64,000 nt of DNA from assembly GCF_002886255.1 (NCBI RefSeq), contig NZ_KZ614149.1, positions 3,407,272-3,471,271 on the forward strand, written 5' to 3'. The stretch comes from Alteribacillus bidgolensis. GTDB taxonomy: Bacteria > Bacillota > Bacilli > Bacillales > Marinococcaceae. Numbering within the stretch: position 1 is the first letter of the stretch; each line of letters starts with the position of its first letter. The position numbers were made by a program, and so were the translations under genes. The notes below the pieces were generated by a model. That model ran no database searches and was not told the DNA's origin. It was given only the letters and a program-made list of their open reading frames with translations. Of this stretch, positions 40,911 to 48,888 are shown one piece after another.

Positions 40911-40996
40911 GGAGGGGTAGCGAAGTTGGCCAAACGCGGCAGACTGTAAATCTGCTCCCTCTGGGTTCGGCGGTTCGAGTCCGTCCCCCTCCACCA
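40911..40996 (+). tRNA. tRNA-Tyr (GTA)
   Basis: 86-nt class II tRNA with long variable arm; anticodon segment CAGACTGTAAATCTG gives GTA; CCA encoded. Confidence 0.96.
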
Positions 40997-41000
40997 TTTA

Positions 41001-41275
41001 TTTAAAATTTGTAATATAGGACAAACTATTGTACAATATTCTTTAGCTGCTTACTTAACGAGTTTTACGAGGATTAGCGAACCGTAAACCTCAATGAATA
41101 ACATCCCTGTAGGTTTGCGAGGAGCAGTGATGCGAACATGACGCACGAGCACAAAGCATCATTGAATGATCATCAATCATGTTTATTTTTGATCTTCACG
41201 AAGTGCTGGACAAAAATAAAGAACGCTTCATTACCATAAGACAACAATAATGAAGTAGCGTAAAACTAATAATAA
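41001..41275. other. Structured spacer between tRNA-Tyr and tRNA-Lys
   Basis: 275 bp without a gene but rich in inverted repeats: TTTATTTTTG / CAAAAATAAA (10-bp perfect stem near 41179-41218), CGCTTCATTA / TAATGAAGTAGCG (41224-41260), and a palindrome ATTGTACAAT near 41030. The other tRNA spacers are only 4-40 bp, so this one stands out. No known RNA family recognised. Confidence 0.45.
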
Positions 41276-41351
41276 GAGCCATTAGCTCAGTTGGCAGAGC
41301 ATCTGACTTTTAATCAGAGGGTCGGAGGTTCGAATCCTCCATGGCTCACCA
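41276..41351 (+). tRNA. tRNA-Lys (TTT)
   Basis: 76 nt, acceptor GAGCCAT/ATGGCTC, anticodon loop CTTTTAA giving TTT; CCA encoded. Confidence 0.96.
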
Positions 41352-41390
41352 TTAACCGTAAAATAATTACATAATATAACCTTTTCGGAC

Positions 41391-41465
41391 GCGGAAGTAG
41401 TTCAGTGGTAGAACACTACCTTGCCAAGGTAGGGGTCGCGGGTTCGAATCCCGTCTTCCGCTCCA
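41391..41465 (+). tRNA. tRNA-Gly (GCC)
   Basis: 75 nt, acceptor GCGGAAG/CTTCCGC, anticodon loop TTGCCAA giving GCC; CCA encoded. Confidence 0.96.
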
Positions 41466-41469
41466 TTAT

Positions 41470-41543
41470 GCGGGTGTAGTTTAGTGGTAAAACCTCAGCC
41501 TTCCAAGCTGATGTCGTGGGTTCGATTCCCATCACCCGCTCCA
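41470..41543 (+). tRNA. tRNA-Gly (TCC)
   Basis: 74 nt, acceptor GCGGGTG/CACCCGC, anticodon loop CTTCCAA giving TCC; only 4 bp after tRNA-Gly(GCC). Confidence 0.96.
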
Positions 41544-41560
41544 TTCCATATATACATATT

Positions 41561-41636
41561 GGGGCCTTAGCTCAGCTGGGAGAGCGCCTGCCTTGCACGC
41601 AGGAGGTCAGCGGTTCGATCCCGCTAGGCTCCACCA
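41561..41636 (+). tRNA. tRNA-Ala (TGC)
   Basis: 76 nt, acceptor GGGGCCT/AGGCTCC, anticodon loop CTTGCAC giving TGC; last gene of the cluster. Confidence 0.96.
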
Positions 41637-41656
41637 TTAATAGTTAATATTTGAAT

Positions 41657-41683
41657 CACAGTGCGGAAACTGTGGTTTTTTTG
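41657..41683 (+). terminator. Terminator of the tRNA cluster
   Basis: CACAGT / ACTGTG stem followed by GTTTTTTT. Confidence 0.8.
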
Positions 41684-41761
41684 TGCTCAGATGAGGCAAG
41701 ATGTTAAGGGTGAAAGACAGTTTATGCCTTAAGACTCGGTGGAGTGCCAAGTCTTAAGGGC

Positions 41762-42781
41762 CTAACGCATATTCCCGTAAAATTCTTCGACTTGTTCGTA
41801 AATCGATAGCAATTCATATAGAACAATTAGTTCTGGCGGGAAATGGGTGGGATGCTGATTATTATTTTTGGTAATTTCCTCATTTTCTTCCCAAAACAAT
41901 TCCATTAAGTGACGTACTTGTTTGTGATGAATTGGCTGATCGTAATAAGAATCGCTTTTCATGCTTTCGGCTAAATGACGAACCGCTTTCATAATCACCG
42001 TTCTCTCTTCAGCTGACCAGGAAATGGTTTCTAAAGGTGTATTAAGTAAATTGCCCATGTGGTAACGAATTAAACGAAGCCGTACTAATTGATACTGGGC
42101 AAGGTGGAACAAATCTCTTTCATTACCAGCCAGAGGATGAAATTTTGATTCTTCTTTTTGAAAGCGTACCAATGTTTCTGTTTTATGCAGCTTTTTATCT
42201 AATTGATCCAATAACTCTTTTTGGCTGCTGACGTCCTTTTGATCTTTTTCTAGAGCTTTTTTAAAAACCTTATCAATAGCAGTTCCTGTATGTTGAGCCA
42301 TTTTATTAATATTTTGAATAATATCCTGCGTGTAATCTGGAGGTAAAATAAACATATTAACGGCAGTGGATACTAATAAGCCGATCGTAGTTGTTCCAAG
42401 CCTTATTAAAAAAGAGATAAAGTAATTGTCGTGAAGAACTTCTACCATAGCTACAGCAGTAAGAGTAGCAACTAGCAGGCCGGCATGCAGTTTCAGTCTA
42501 ACACAAGTAGCAATAGTAAATACGGCGGCAAGTGCATAAGTTAGTGGAGAATGATCAAAGAAATAAATAAACAAAACTGCATAAAACGAACCGAGAGCCG
42601 AAGCTGGTAAACGTATGATTCCTTTTTTGATAGAATCGGAAACAGTAGGTTCTAAAGTAACAATAGCAGTGATCACAGCAAAAACTGGCGGCCAAGTTAA
42701 TAATTGGCAAATCCATGCGGTGATTAAAATAGCTACACCTGTTTTGATCACTCGATTTCCAGCAAATGGTAATCGTTTCAT
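41762..42781 (-). CDS. Aromatic acid exporter / FUSC-like membrane protein
   Basis: A 339-residue protein with an N-terminal membrane half (about five helices, residues 10-145) of the aromatic acid exporter family (PF06081 type; MKRLPFAGNRVIKTGVAILI start, VFAVITAIVTLEPTVSDSIK block) and a cytoplasmic C-terminal helical half (residues ~150-339). Members export aromatic carboxylates or related compounds. Monocistronic. After its stop a GC-rich hairpin (41731-41762, CCTTAAGACT / AGTCTTAAGG) serves the 3' end. Confidence 0.82.
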   Translation of the reverse strand: MKRLPFAGNRVIKTGVAILITAWICQLLTWPPVFAVITAIVTLEPTVSDSIKKGIIRLPASALGSFYAVLFIYFFDHSPLTYALAAVFTIATCVRLKLHAGLLVATLTAVAMVEVLHDNYFISFLIRLGTTTIGLLVSTAVNMFILPPDYTQDIIQNINKMAQHTGTAIDKVFKKALEKDQKDVSSQKELLDQLDKKLHKTETLVRFQKEESKFHPLAGNERDLFHLAQYQLVRLRLIRYHMGNLLNTPLETISWSAEERTVIMKAVRHLAESMKSDSYYDQPIHHKQVRHLMELFWEENEEITKNNNQHPTHFPPELIVLYELLSIYEQVEEFYGNMR

Positions 42782-42841
42782 ATCTTATTCTCACCTTCAT
42801 ATGCATATAGGGCTCTATGTATGTTTTTTTCCTATTAGCAG

Positions 42842-42879
42842 GAAGGGTCTGACTCTAAATAAAAGTCAGACCCTTTTTT
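42842..42879. terminator. Terminator of the Spo0E-like gene
   Basis: AAGGGTCTGACT / AGTCAGACCC with T6; perfect 11-12 bp stem. It lies after the minus-strand Spo0E-like gene and before the exporter promoter. Confidence 0.85.
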
Positions 42880-42888
42880 CATCTAAAC

Positions 42889-43056
42889 TTATTGAGCTTT
42901 AGTTGCAGATAATGTACTGTCATATTTATTTAAAAGTTGATCAAGTTCTTTGCTTAAACGAACGACTTCATCAGAAAATAGAGGTTTATTCCATGCGATG
43001 CTATTCAGTTTTTCTCGTTTAGTTTCAATTTCATGCAGCAAAGACTGCTCAGACAC
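42889..43056 (-). CDS. Spo0E-like aspartyl-phosphate phosphatase
   Basis: A 55-residue helical-hairpin protein: IETKREKLNSIAWN followed by VVRLSKELDQLLNKY, where the SKELDQLLNKY motif (SxELDxLI-x2-Y) is the signature of Spo0E/YisI/YnzD phosphatases that dephosphorylate Spo0A~P. GTG start with GGGGGTG 7 bp upstream. Such proteins delay entry into sporulation. Which response regulator it acts on cannot be told. Confidence 0.85.
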   Translation of the reverse strand: MSEQSLLHEIETKREKLNSIAWNKPLFSDEVVRLSKELDQLLNKYDSTLSATKAQ

Positions 43057-43321
43057 TATCTTTCACCCCCGAATGGATGATGTTTAATTTTATTTTTACC
43101 TAATTTCAAAGATTTGAAAACAAAATTAATGTTAGTTTCACAGAATTGTAAATTCCTCATCCTAATGAATGAATGTTCATGTTACAATTATTATCATAGA
43201 AAAAAATGTAAATCAATCGTTTGATTGAATTTATTAATAAAATATGAACGACTCGGTCAATGGGTTGTTCATTTTTGCATGAACAAATAACAGCGAAATA
43301 ATCAAAGAAATTTTTTAAAAA

Positions 43322-43348
43322 TGAAACGAATAAAGTGGAAAATACGTA
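43322..43348 (+). promoter_or_regulatory. SigW autoregulatory promoter
   Basis: TGAAAC, 17-bp spacer, CGTA: the classical extracytoplasmic sigma-W pattern, 35 bp before the sigW start. The 300-bp gap upstream otherwise holds only the divergent Spo0E-like promoter region and a GAAC/GTTC hairpin. Confidence 0.85.
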
Positions 43349-43382
43349 AGAAAGATACCCGCAATTGGGTGGAGGTCTAGAT

Positions 43383-43949
43383 ATGGATGCGGTAGTTAAA
43401 CGGCTGATAAGAGCAATTAAAAAAGAAGAGGACCAGGATGCATTTGCAGAATTAGTAGATTTATATAAAGATAAAGTTTTTCAAATTGCATACCGGATGA
43501 CAGGAAACAGCTATGAAGCACAGGATATGGCACAAGAATCCTTTTTAAGAGCATATGCGAATTTAGAAAGCTACGATGAAAAGAGAAAGTTTTCTACTTG
43601 GTTATTTCGCATTACAACAAATTTATGCATTGACCGCCTGCGGAAAAAAAAGCCCGATTATTCATTAGACGCCGAACTGCAAGGAACCGAGGGCCTGACT
43701 GGATATTCGCAAGTAGCAGCTTCAGAGAAGCTTCCTGAGGAACAGGTAGTTACGATGGAAATGCAGCAATGGGTGCAAAGAGAAATTTCTTACTTGCCGC
43801 CAAAGTATCGATCGGCTATTATATTACGATACATAGAAGGTTTGCCTATAAAACAAATTAGTGAAATACTAGATCTTCCGGCTAATACCGTTAAGACACA
43901 CATACATCGAGGCCGGGAAGCCTTGCGCAAACGGCTTAAGGATGCGTAA
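43383..43949 (+). CDS. sigW: RNA polymerase sigma factor SigW
   Basis: A 188-residue ECF sigma factor (187 in B. subtilis). Region 2: DKVFQIAYRMTGNSYEAQDM, AQESFLRAYANLESYD, FSTWLFRITTNLCIDRLRK; region 4: LPPKYRSAIILRYIEGLPIK and LPANTVKTHIHRGREALRK. ATG after TGGAGGT. It controls the envelope-stress and antimicrobial-resistance regulon, is autoregulated and is held by RsiW encoded 17 bp downstream. Confidence 0.96.
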   Translation: MDAVVKRLIRAIKKEEDQDAFAELVDLYKDKVFQIAYRMTGNSYEAQDMAQESFLRAYANLESYDEKRKFSTWLFRITTNLCIDRLRKKKPDYSLDAELQGTEGLTGYSQVAASEKLPEEQVVTMEMQQWVQREISYLPPKYRSAIILRYIEGLPIKQISEILDLPANTVKTHIHRGREALRKRLKDA

Positions 43950-43966
43950 GGGGGGAGGAATTAAAA

Positions 43967-44605
43967 ATGGCTTGCAATAAAGAGTACGAAACCCAACTGC
44001 ACAAATACTTGGATGGGGAAATGATTGATTCAGAACGTACGGAGTTCCACAATCACTTAGATGCATGTGAGGAGTGTGCAGCCCATTATAAAGAATTAAA
44101 GAAAGCAGTTATGCTTGTGCAAAGCTCCTCCCATATTGAAGCGCCAGAAGGTTTTACTGAAGCTGTGATGGAGAGACTTCCAGTAAAAAAGAAAAGAAAA
44201 AATTGGAAAAAATGGATGAGACAGCATCCTATCCTGGTAGCTGCATCATTATTTGTTTTTCTAATGACTTCCAGCGTTTTATCTGTTTGGGTGGATCAAT
44301 CAGGTGAAGAACTTACTGTGATTGGAAGTCAAGATGTTGAAATCGACCGTGATAATGGAATGGTCGTTGTACCAGAAGGAGAAATCGTTGAAGGGGACCT
44401 CTTTGTTAAAAACGGGCGTGTAGAAGTCGAAGGAGAAATTACAGGTGACCTTACTGTCATTAACGGTGATCAGTACTTGGCATCGGCAGGAAAAGTGTCT
44501 GGAGAAATTGAAGAAGTGGATCAGGCATTGGAATGGATATGGTATCACACGAAGCGCATAACTTCTGATGTTTTTTCTTTTGGAGAAGAAAAAAATAATG
44601 AATAA
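43967..44605 (+). CDS. rsiW: Anti-sigma-W factor RsiW
   Basis: A 212-residue single-pass membrane anti-sigma factor. ZAS motif HxxxCxxC is present (His30, Cys34, Cys37), the helix lies at residues 88-108, and the extracytoplasmic domain contains the cleavage region acted on by PrsW and then RasP in Bacillus. The ectodomain has a repeated 'GEIVEGDLFVKNGRVEVEGE' pattern (a short beta-type bactofilin-like repeat). Co-transcribed with sigW. Confidence 0.93.
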   Translation: MACNKEYETQLHKYLDGEMIDSERTEFHNHLDACEECAAHYKELKKAVMLVQSSSHIEAPEGFTEAVMERLPVKKKRKNWKKWMRQHPILVAASLFVFLMTSSVLSVWVDQSGEELTVIGSQDVEIDRDNGMVVVPEGEIVEGDLFVKNGRVEVEGEITGDLTVINGDQYLASAGKVSGEIEEVDQALEWIWYHTKRITSDVFSFGEEKNNE

Positions 44606-44660
44606 AAATTCAGATTTAAGGTTTCACATATTTTTACAAAAGGTAACATGTAACAAAGAA

Positions 44661-44696
44661 GATGCCTAGGCCGACTATTTCCTAGGTATCTTTTTT
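44661..44696 (+). terminator. Terminator of sigW-rsiW
   Basis: GATGCCTAGG / CCTAGGTATC stem (one G-U) followed by T6. Confidence 0.88.
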
Positions 44697-44780
44697 ACTA
44701 CTGTTAAGAAATCACTAATAGTATAAATCAGATTGAACTAATAAATAGAATTGACCTATAAGCGAGCAGAAAATAAAATA

Positions 44781-44789
44781 TGCTATAAT
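44781..44789 (+). promoter_or_regulatory. Extended -10 promoter of cdaA
   Basis: TGCTATAAT extended -10 element 49 bp before the cdaA start; a TTGACC lies 27 bp upstream, too far for a standard -35. Confidence 0.5.
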
Positions 44790-44837
44790 GAGTGTATTGT
44801 TTTCTTTTTCTTGCAAGAGCTAATTGGAGGAAGCGCG

Positions 44838-45659
44838 ATGTTGCCTGGAGAAGACTTTCAATTTTTAAGCGTGTTAGGAACGGTTATAGACATTACGCTG
44901 GTGGCGTATGTTATTTATAAACTGATAACCGTTATCCGCGGAACGCGGGCTGTACAGCTGTTAAAGGGTATTACTGTTATTTTAGCTGTTTGGTTTTTGA
45001 GCAGCTTTTTTGGGCTGCGTACATTGCAGTATATAATGTCACAAGCTGTTACTTACGGTCTTTTAGCAATCATTATTATTTTTCAGCCTGAATTACGGCG
45101 TGCTCTTGAACAATTAGGAAGAGGACGGCTATTTGGCCGCTCAACTATACCAGAAGAAGAAGATACCGTTAAAACAGTAGAAGCCATTATGAAGTCAGTG
45201 AAGTATATGGCAAAGCGCCGCATCGGTGCACTGTTATCCATTGAAAGGGAAACCGGTATGAATGATTATGTAGAAACAGGCATTCCAATGAACGCTACCG
45301 TGACATCAGAATTGTTGATTAATACATTTATACCGAATACACCGCTTCATGATGGAGCTGTCATTTTACGAAATCAAGAAATTGCGGCTGCTGCCTGTTA
45401 TCTTCCCTTATCGGAAAACCCGTTTATTTCAAAAGAGCTGGGAACACGCCACAGAGCAGCCTTAGGGATTAGTGAAGTAACTGATTGTTTAACGATTATT
45501 GTTTCAGAAGAAACTGGAAGCATTTCTGCCACTAAAAATGGGGATTTACATAGAAATCTCGATGAAGAAACGTTACGGGCTATGCTCGAACGGGAGTTAA
45601 TTGCTGATGCCAAAAATACCTCGGGGCTATGGCATTGGGGAGGCAAAAAAGATGGATAA
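44838..45659 (+). CDS. cdaA: Diadenylate cyclase CdaA
   Basis: A 273-residue membrane-bound DisA_N-domain enzyme that makes c-di-AMP from two ATP, the essential signal for K+ and osmolyte homeostasis. Three N-terminal helices (residues 8-82) precede the DAC domain with PLHDGAVI (DGA 172-174) and GTRHRAALG (RHR 204-206). ATG chosen after GGAGGAAGCG. Length equals B. subtilis CdaA. It overlaps cdaR by 8 bp; GlmM, encoded downstream, binds and inhibits it in Bacillus. Confidence 0.96.
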   Translation: MLPGEDFQFLSVLGTVIDITLVAYVIYKLITVIRGTRAVQLLKGITVILAVWFLSSFFGLRTLQYIMSQAVTYGLLAIIIIFQPELRRALEQLGRGRLFGRSTIPEEEDTVKTVEAIMKSVKYMAKRRIGALLSIERETGMNDYVETGIPMNATVTSELLINTFIPNTPLHDGAVILRNQEIAAAACYLPLSENPFISKELGTRHRAALGISEVTDCLTIIVSEETGSISATKNGDLHRNLDEETLRAMLERELIADAKNTSGLWHWGGKKDG

Positions 45660-46935
45660 ATTATTCAATAATCACTGGTTTGTCAAATTTGTCTCCTTGC
45701 TGATTGCGGTTATGCTTTATATGATGGTAAATATGAATAATATCAGCAATCAGCCAGGTGTGCTTCCGGACAACAACGATCATAGTTCATATACTATTAA
45801 AGATGTAGAAGTAAATGCTTACTACGATGAGGAGAACTATGAAGATGTTGAGCTGGAAGAAACCGTTGATGTAGAACTAAGAGGCCCCCAAACCTCTATT
45901 CTGCTGTTTCAATTATCAAGACCGGCATATGAAGTATATGTAGATCTTGAAGATCGGGGGGCCGGCGTACATAATGTACGATTGGAATATCGTAACTTTC
46001 CTGCTGATCTTGATGTTTCTATTACACCCCGCTTTGTAAGTGTGGAACTTCAGCAGTTAGAAACAGTTTCGTACCCGGTAGAGGCAGAGGTGATGAATAA
46101 AGATGAAACAGCAGAAGGTTATACTTTGGGAGGAGCAAAAGTTACTCCTTCTGAAGTCGACGTAAAGGCTTCTCCGTCTGTTCATGATCAAATTGCATCA
46201 TTGAAAGCTTTTGTAGATGTGGAAGGAGCAGATGAGCGGCTTGAATCAGAATCTGAGGTAGTAGCTTACGACCAAAATGGAAATGAGCTGGATGTACCCA
46301 TTAATCCAGAAACAGTAGAAGTAGAAGTACCAATCTCTAGTCCTTTTAAAAAAGTACCGATAAATTTATCGAGGGAAGGGACGCTGCCTGATGATCTAAG
46401 CATCGAAGCGCTTAATATGGAACCAACAGAAACAACAATTTTTGGTCCGTTGTCTGATATTGAAGGCATAAGTAATGTTGAAGCTGTTCTAGATTTATCG
46501 GAAATAGAAGGTGATGGGTTAATAGAAGTAGATTTGATATATCCTGAAGGAGTAGAACGTCTTCAACCCGAAACAGTTGAAGTGGAAGTGGAGGTTGGAG
46601 AGAGAGAAGAAACTGCTTTTGAAGAGATTCCTATAGATGTAGAAAACATTCCAGAAGATTATTCCTTTGAAATTAAAGATCCTGAACAAGGTGTATCAGA
46701 TGTAACGATTTCCGGCTCTTCTGCTGTTTTAGAGAACATAAATGAAGATGACATTTCGTTAATTGCTGATTGGGAAGATAGAGAGGAAGAAGGGAACCCG
46801 CAAACACTGCCTGTTTTGACCTCCGGGCCGTCTGAAGTCAACATTGAACCAGAAGTTCATGAAATTGAGGTTGAATGGTCGCAAGAGGAGGACACTGAGG
46901 GGACAGACATCGTTGAAGAAGAAGTGGAAGATTAA
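45652..46935 (+). CDS. cdaR: CdaA regulator CdaR (YbbR domain protein)
   Basis: A 427-residue protein with one N-terminal helix (residues ~9-27) and four extracytoplasmic YbbR repeats. Repeats are visible from recurrent 'VEVxL..P' and 'YPVEAEV' type strands. It modulates CdaA at the outer membrane face. The ectodomain is strongly acidic, with an EEDTEGTDIVEEEVED tail, consistent with a high-salt or alkaline habitat. ATG preceded by GGGGAGG inside cdaA. Confidence 0.92.
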   Translation: MDKLFNNHWFVKFVSLLIAVMLYMMVNMNNISNQPGVLPDNNDHSSYTIKDVEVNAYYDEENYEDVELEETVDVELRGPQTSILLFQLSRPAYEVYVDLEDRGAGVHNVRLEYRNFPADLDVSITPRFVSVELQQLETVSYPVEAEVMNKDETAEGYTLGGAKVTPSEVDVKASPSVHDQIASLKAFVDVEGADERLESESEVVAYDQNGNELDVPINPETVEVEVPISSPFKKVPINLSREGTLPDDLSIEALNMEPTETTIFGPLSDIEGISNVEAVLDLSEIEGDGLIEVDLIYPEGVERLQPETVEVEVEVGEREETAFEEIPIDVENIPEDYSFEIKDPEQGVSDVTISGSSAVLENINEDDISLIADWEDREEEGNPQTLPVLTSGPSEVNIEPEVHEIEVEWSQEEDTEGTDIVEEEVED

Positions 46936-47040
46936 ACGTTAGAGAAACGTTTGGAGTATTTTACAAAGAAGATTTTTTAATAGCAGATGGAACTTCTGAA
47001 CATGCCAGTACATCTTGTTGAACTGAAGGAGAGATGGAGT

Positions 47041-48393
47041 ATGGGTAAGTATTTTGGAACGGACGGGGTGCGCGGTATTGCCAATACTGAGCTGACACCG
47101 GAACTTGCTTTTCGCCTCGGCCGTGCCGGGGGGTATATCCTAACCAAAGAAGCCAATCAACCGAAAATTCTTATTGGAAGGGATACAAGAATTTCAGGAG
47201 AAATGTTAGAAGGAGCTCTTATTTCCGGGTTATTATCTATGGGAGCAGAAGTAATGCGTTTAGGTGTCATATCAACTCCAGGTGTGTCATATCTTACAAA
47301 GGCAATGAGTGCGCAAGCTGGGGTAATGATTTCTGCTTCACATAATCCAGTAGAAGATAATGGTATTAAATTTTTTGGTTCTGATGGATTTAAGCTTTCG
47401 GAAGACCAGGAAGCTGAAATTGAAACATTATTGGATCAGGAAGATACAATGCCCCGCCCAACTGGAAAAAACATAGGAGTTGTTAATGATTATTTTGAAG
47501 GCGGTCAAAAATATCTTCAGTTTTTGAAACAAACGGTTAGTGAAGACTTTTCTGGTCTTCACATTGCGCTTGACTGTGCTCATGGTGCTGCATCTTCGTT
47601 AGCTCCGCATTTATTTGCAGATTTAGATGCTGACATTTCTACAATTGGTAATAATCCTGATGGTATTAATATTAACGCTGGGGTAGGTTCTACACATCCT
47701 GAAGCACTGGCAGCTTTTGTAAAAGAAAAAGGTGCAGATGTTGGGCTGGCATTTGACGGAGATGCTGATCGATTGATTGCGGTAGACGAAAAAGGCCAGT
47801 ATGTAGATGGTGACAAGATCATGTACATTTGCGCTAAGTATCTTAAACAGGAAGCGATGCTTGCCCACAATACGGTTGTAACGACGGTTATGAGTAACCT
47901 TGGTTTATATAAGGCTCTTGAAAGACTCGGCATAGCTTCAAAAAAGACAGCAGTTGGCGACCGGTACGTAATGGAAGAGATGCGCCAAGGCGGATATAGT
48001 ATTGGCGGTGAACAATCAGGGCATATCATTTTTCTTGATCATGTGAAAACAGGAGACGGTATGCTTACCGCTCTGCAGCTGGTTGATATTATAAAAGCTT
48101 CAGGGAAACCATTATCTGAGTTAGCTGGAGAGATGGAGAAATTTCCGCAAAAACTTGTAAATGTACGAGTGACGGATAAATATGAAGTTACCTCCAATCC
48201 TTATGTTAAAGAGGCTATCGACAGAGTAGAAGCGGATATGGGAGGGAATGGACGTATATTGGTTCGACCTTCGGGTACTGAACCTCTTGTTCGCGTCATG
48301 GCAGAAGCAGAGTCAGAAATACTTTGCGATAAATATGTACAGGAAATAGCTTCTGTTGTGGAAAAGCATATGGGGAAAAAAGAAGAAATATAA
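47041..48393 (+). CDS. glmM: Phosphoglucosamine mutase
   Basis: The enzyme converts glucosamine-6-phosphate to glucosamine-1-phosphate for UDP-GlcNAc. A 450-residue alpha-D-phosphohexomutase with GTDGVRGIAN, phospho-serine loop ISASHNP (Ser100), Mg site DGDADR, sugar loop GGEQSGH and phosphate-binding RPSGTEP. ATG chosen after AAGGAGAG; the longer frame upstream has no ribosome site. In line with cdaAR it also acts as a CdaA partner. Confidence 0.96.
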   Translation: MGKYFGTDGVRGIANTELTPELAFRLGRAGGYILTKEANQPKILIGRDTRISGEMLEGALISGLLSMGAEVMRLGVISTPGVSYLTKAMSAQAGVMISASHNPVEDNGIKFFGSDGFKLSEDQEAEIETLLDQEDTMPRPTGKNIGVVNDYFEGGQKYLQFLKQTVSEDFSGLHIALDCAHGAASSLAPHLFADLDADISTIGNNPDGININAGVGSTHPEALAAFVKEKGADVGLAFDGDADRLIAVDEKGQYVDGDKIMYICAKYLKQEAMLAHNTVVTTVMSNLGLYKALERLGIASKKTAVGDRYVMEEMRQGGYSIGGEQSGHIIFLDHVKTGDGMLTALQLVDIIKASGKPLSELAGEMEKFPQKLVNVRVTDKYEVTSNPYVKEAIDRVEADMGGNGRILVRPSGTEPLVRVMAEAESEILCDKYVQEIASVVEKHMGKKEEI

Positions 48394-48557
48394 TACAATA
48401 TGTGCACAGTTTGCACTGTCATTCATAGCAGGCTGTGCATAGTTTGATAATGAACTATTTTTTAAAGAACACTCCCTTATAAAAACATAATATATAGGGG
48501 AAGTTTGAAGAAGTTACACAAAGGGTAATTCTTCAAAGTAATCTTATCAAATAATGA

Positions 48558-48586
48558 TTGCTTAACGAATCAGCTTGTAGTAAGAT
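48558..48586 (+). promoter_or_regulatory. Promoter of glmS
   Basis: TTGCTT, 17-bp spacer, TAAGAT; about 50 bp before the ribozyme cleavage site. Confidence 0.6.
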
Positions 48587-48640
48587 AAATCAAGATTCTA
48601 AAGGAAAGATAAGGAGGATCGCAAAAACTTCATACTTTAA

Positions 48641-48812
48641 AGCGCCCGGACTGCTTGTTAATGGACGCAACGAAAGAGCAGTTGACGAGGAGGAGGTTTA
48701 TCGATACATCGGCGGATGCCTCCCGGTTGTTGAACGTCACAACCGTAAAATTCAGGTTAAAACATAGAGGTGACTCTGTGAACAAAAGCTTGAATATTGA
48801 CGTCCTCAAGAA
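48641..48812 (+). ncRNA. glmS ribozyme-riboswitch
   Basis: Self-cleaving ribozyme that uses glucosamine-6-phosphate as cofactor and destabilises the glmS mRNA. Conserved elements in order: A|GCGCCCGGACTG with cleavage before the G at 48642, CAGTTGACGAGGAGGAGG, TTTATCGA, ATCGGCGGATGCCTCCCGG, CCGTAAAATTCAG and the 3' AGAGGTGACTCTGTGAACA pseudoknot region. It lies ~80-240 bp before the glmS start, as in Bacillus. Confidence 0.95.
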
Positions 48813-48830
48813 TTAAAAAATAAAGATAAG

Positions 48831-48871
48831 AGCGGGGCATGGTATGCCCCGCAGCATACCATGGCTCCGCT
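48831..48871 (+). promoter_or_regulatory. Two competing hairpins before the glmS RBS
   Basis: GCGGGGCAT / ATGCCCCGC forms a compact hairpin; alternatively the same left arm pairs with GCATACCATGGCTCCGCT in a longer, ~17-bp stem. No T-run follows; the ribosome site GGGGAGG starts right after. Role in translation or mRNA stability is possible. Confidence 0.45.
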
Positions 48872-48888
48872 GGGGAGGTCATGACAAT

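Noticed and set aside
48558..48767. 69-codon frame before glmS
   Set aside because: It overlaps the glmS promoter and ribozyme, which explain the conservation.
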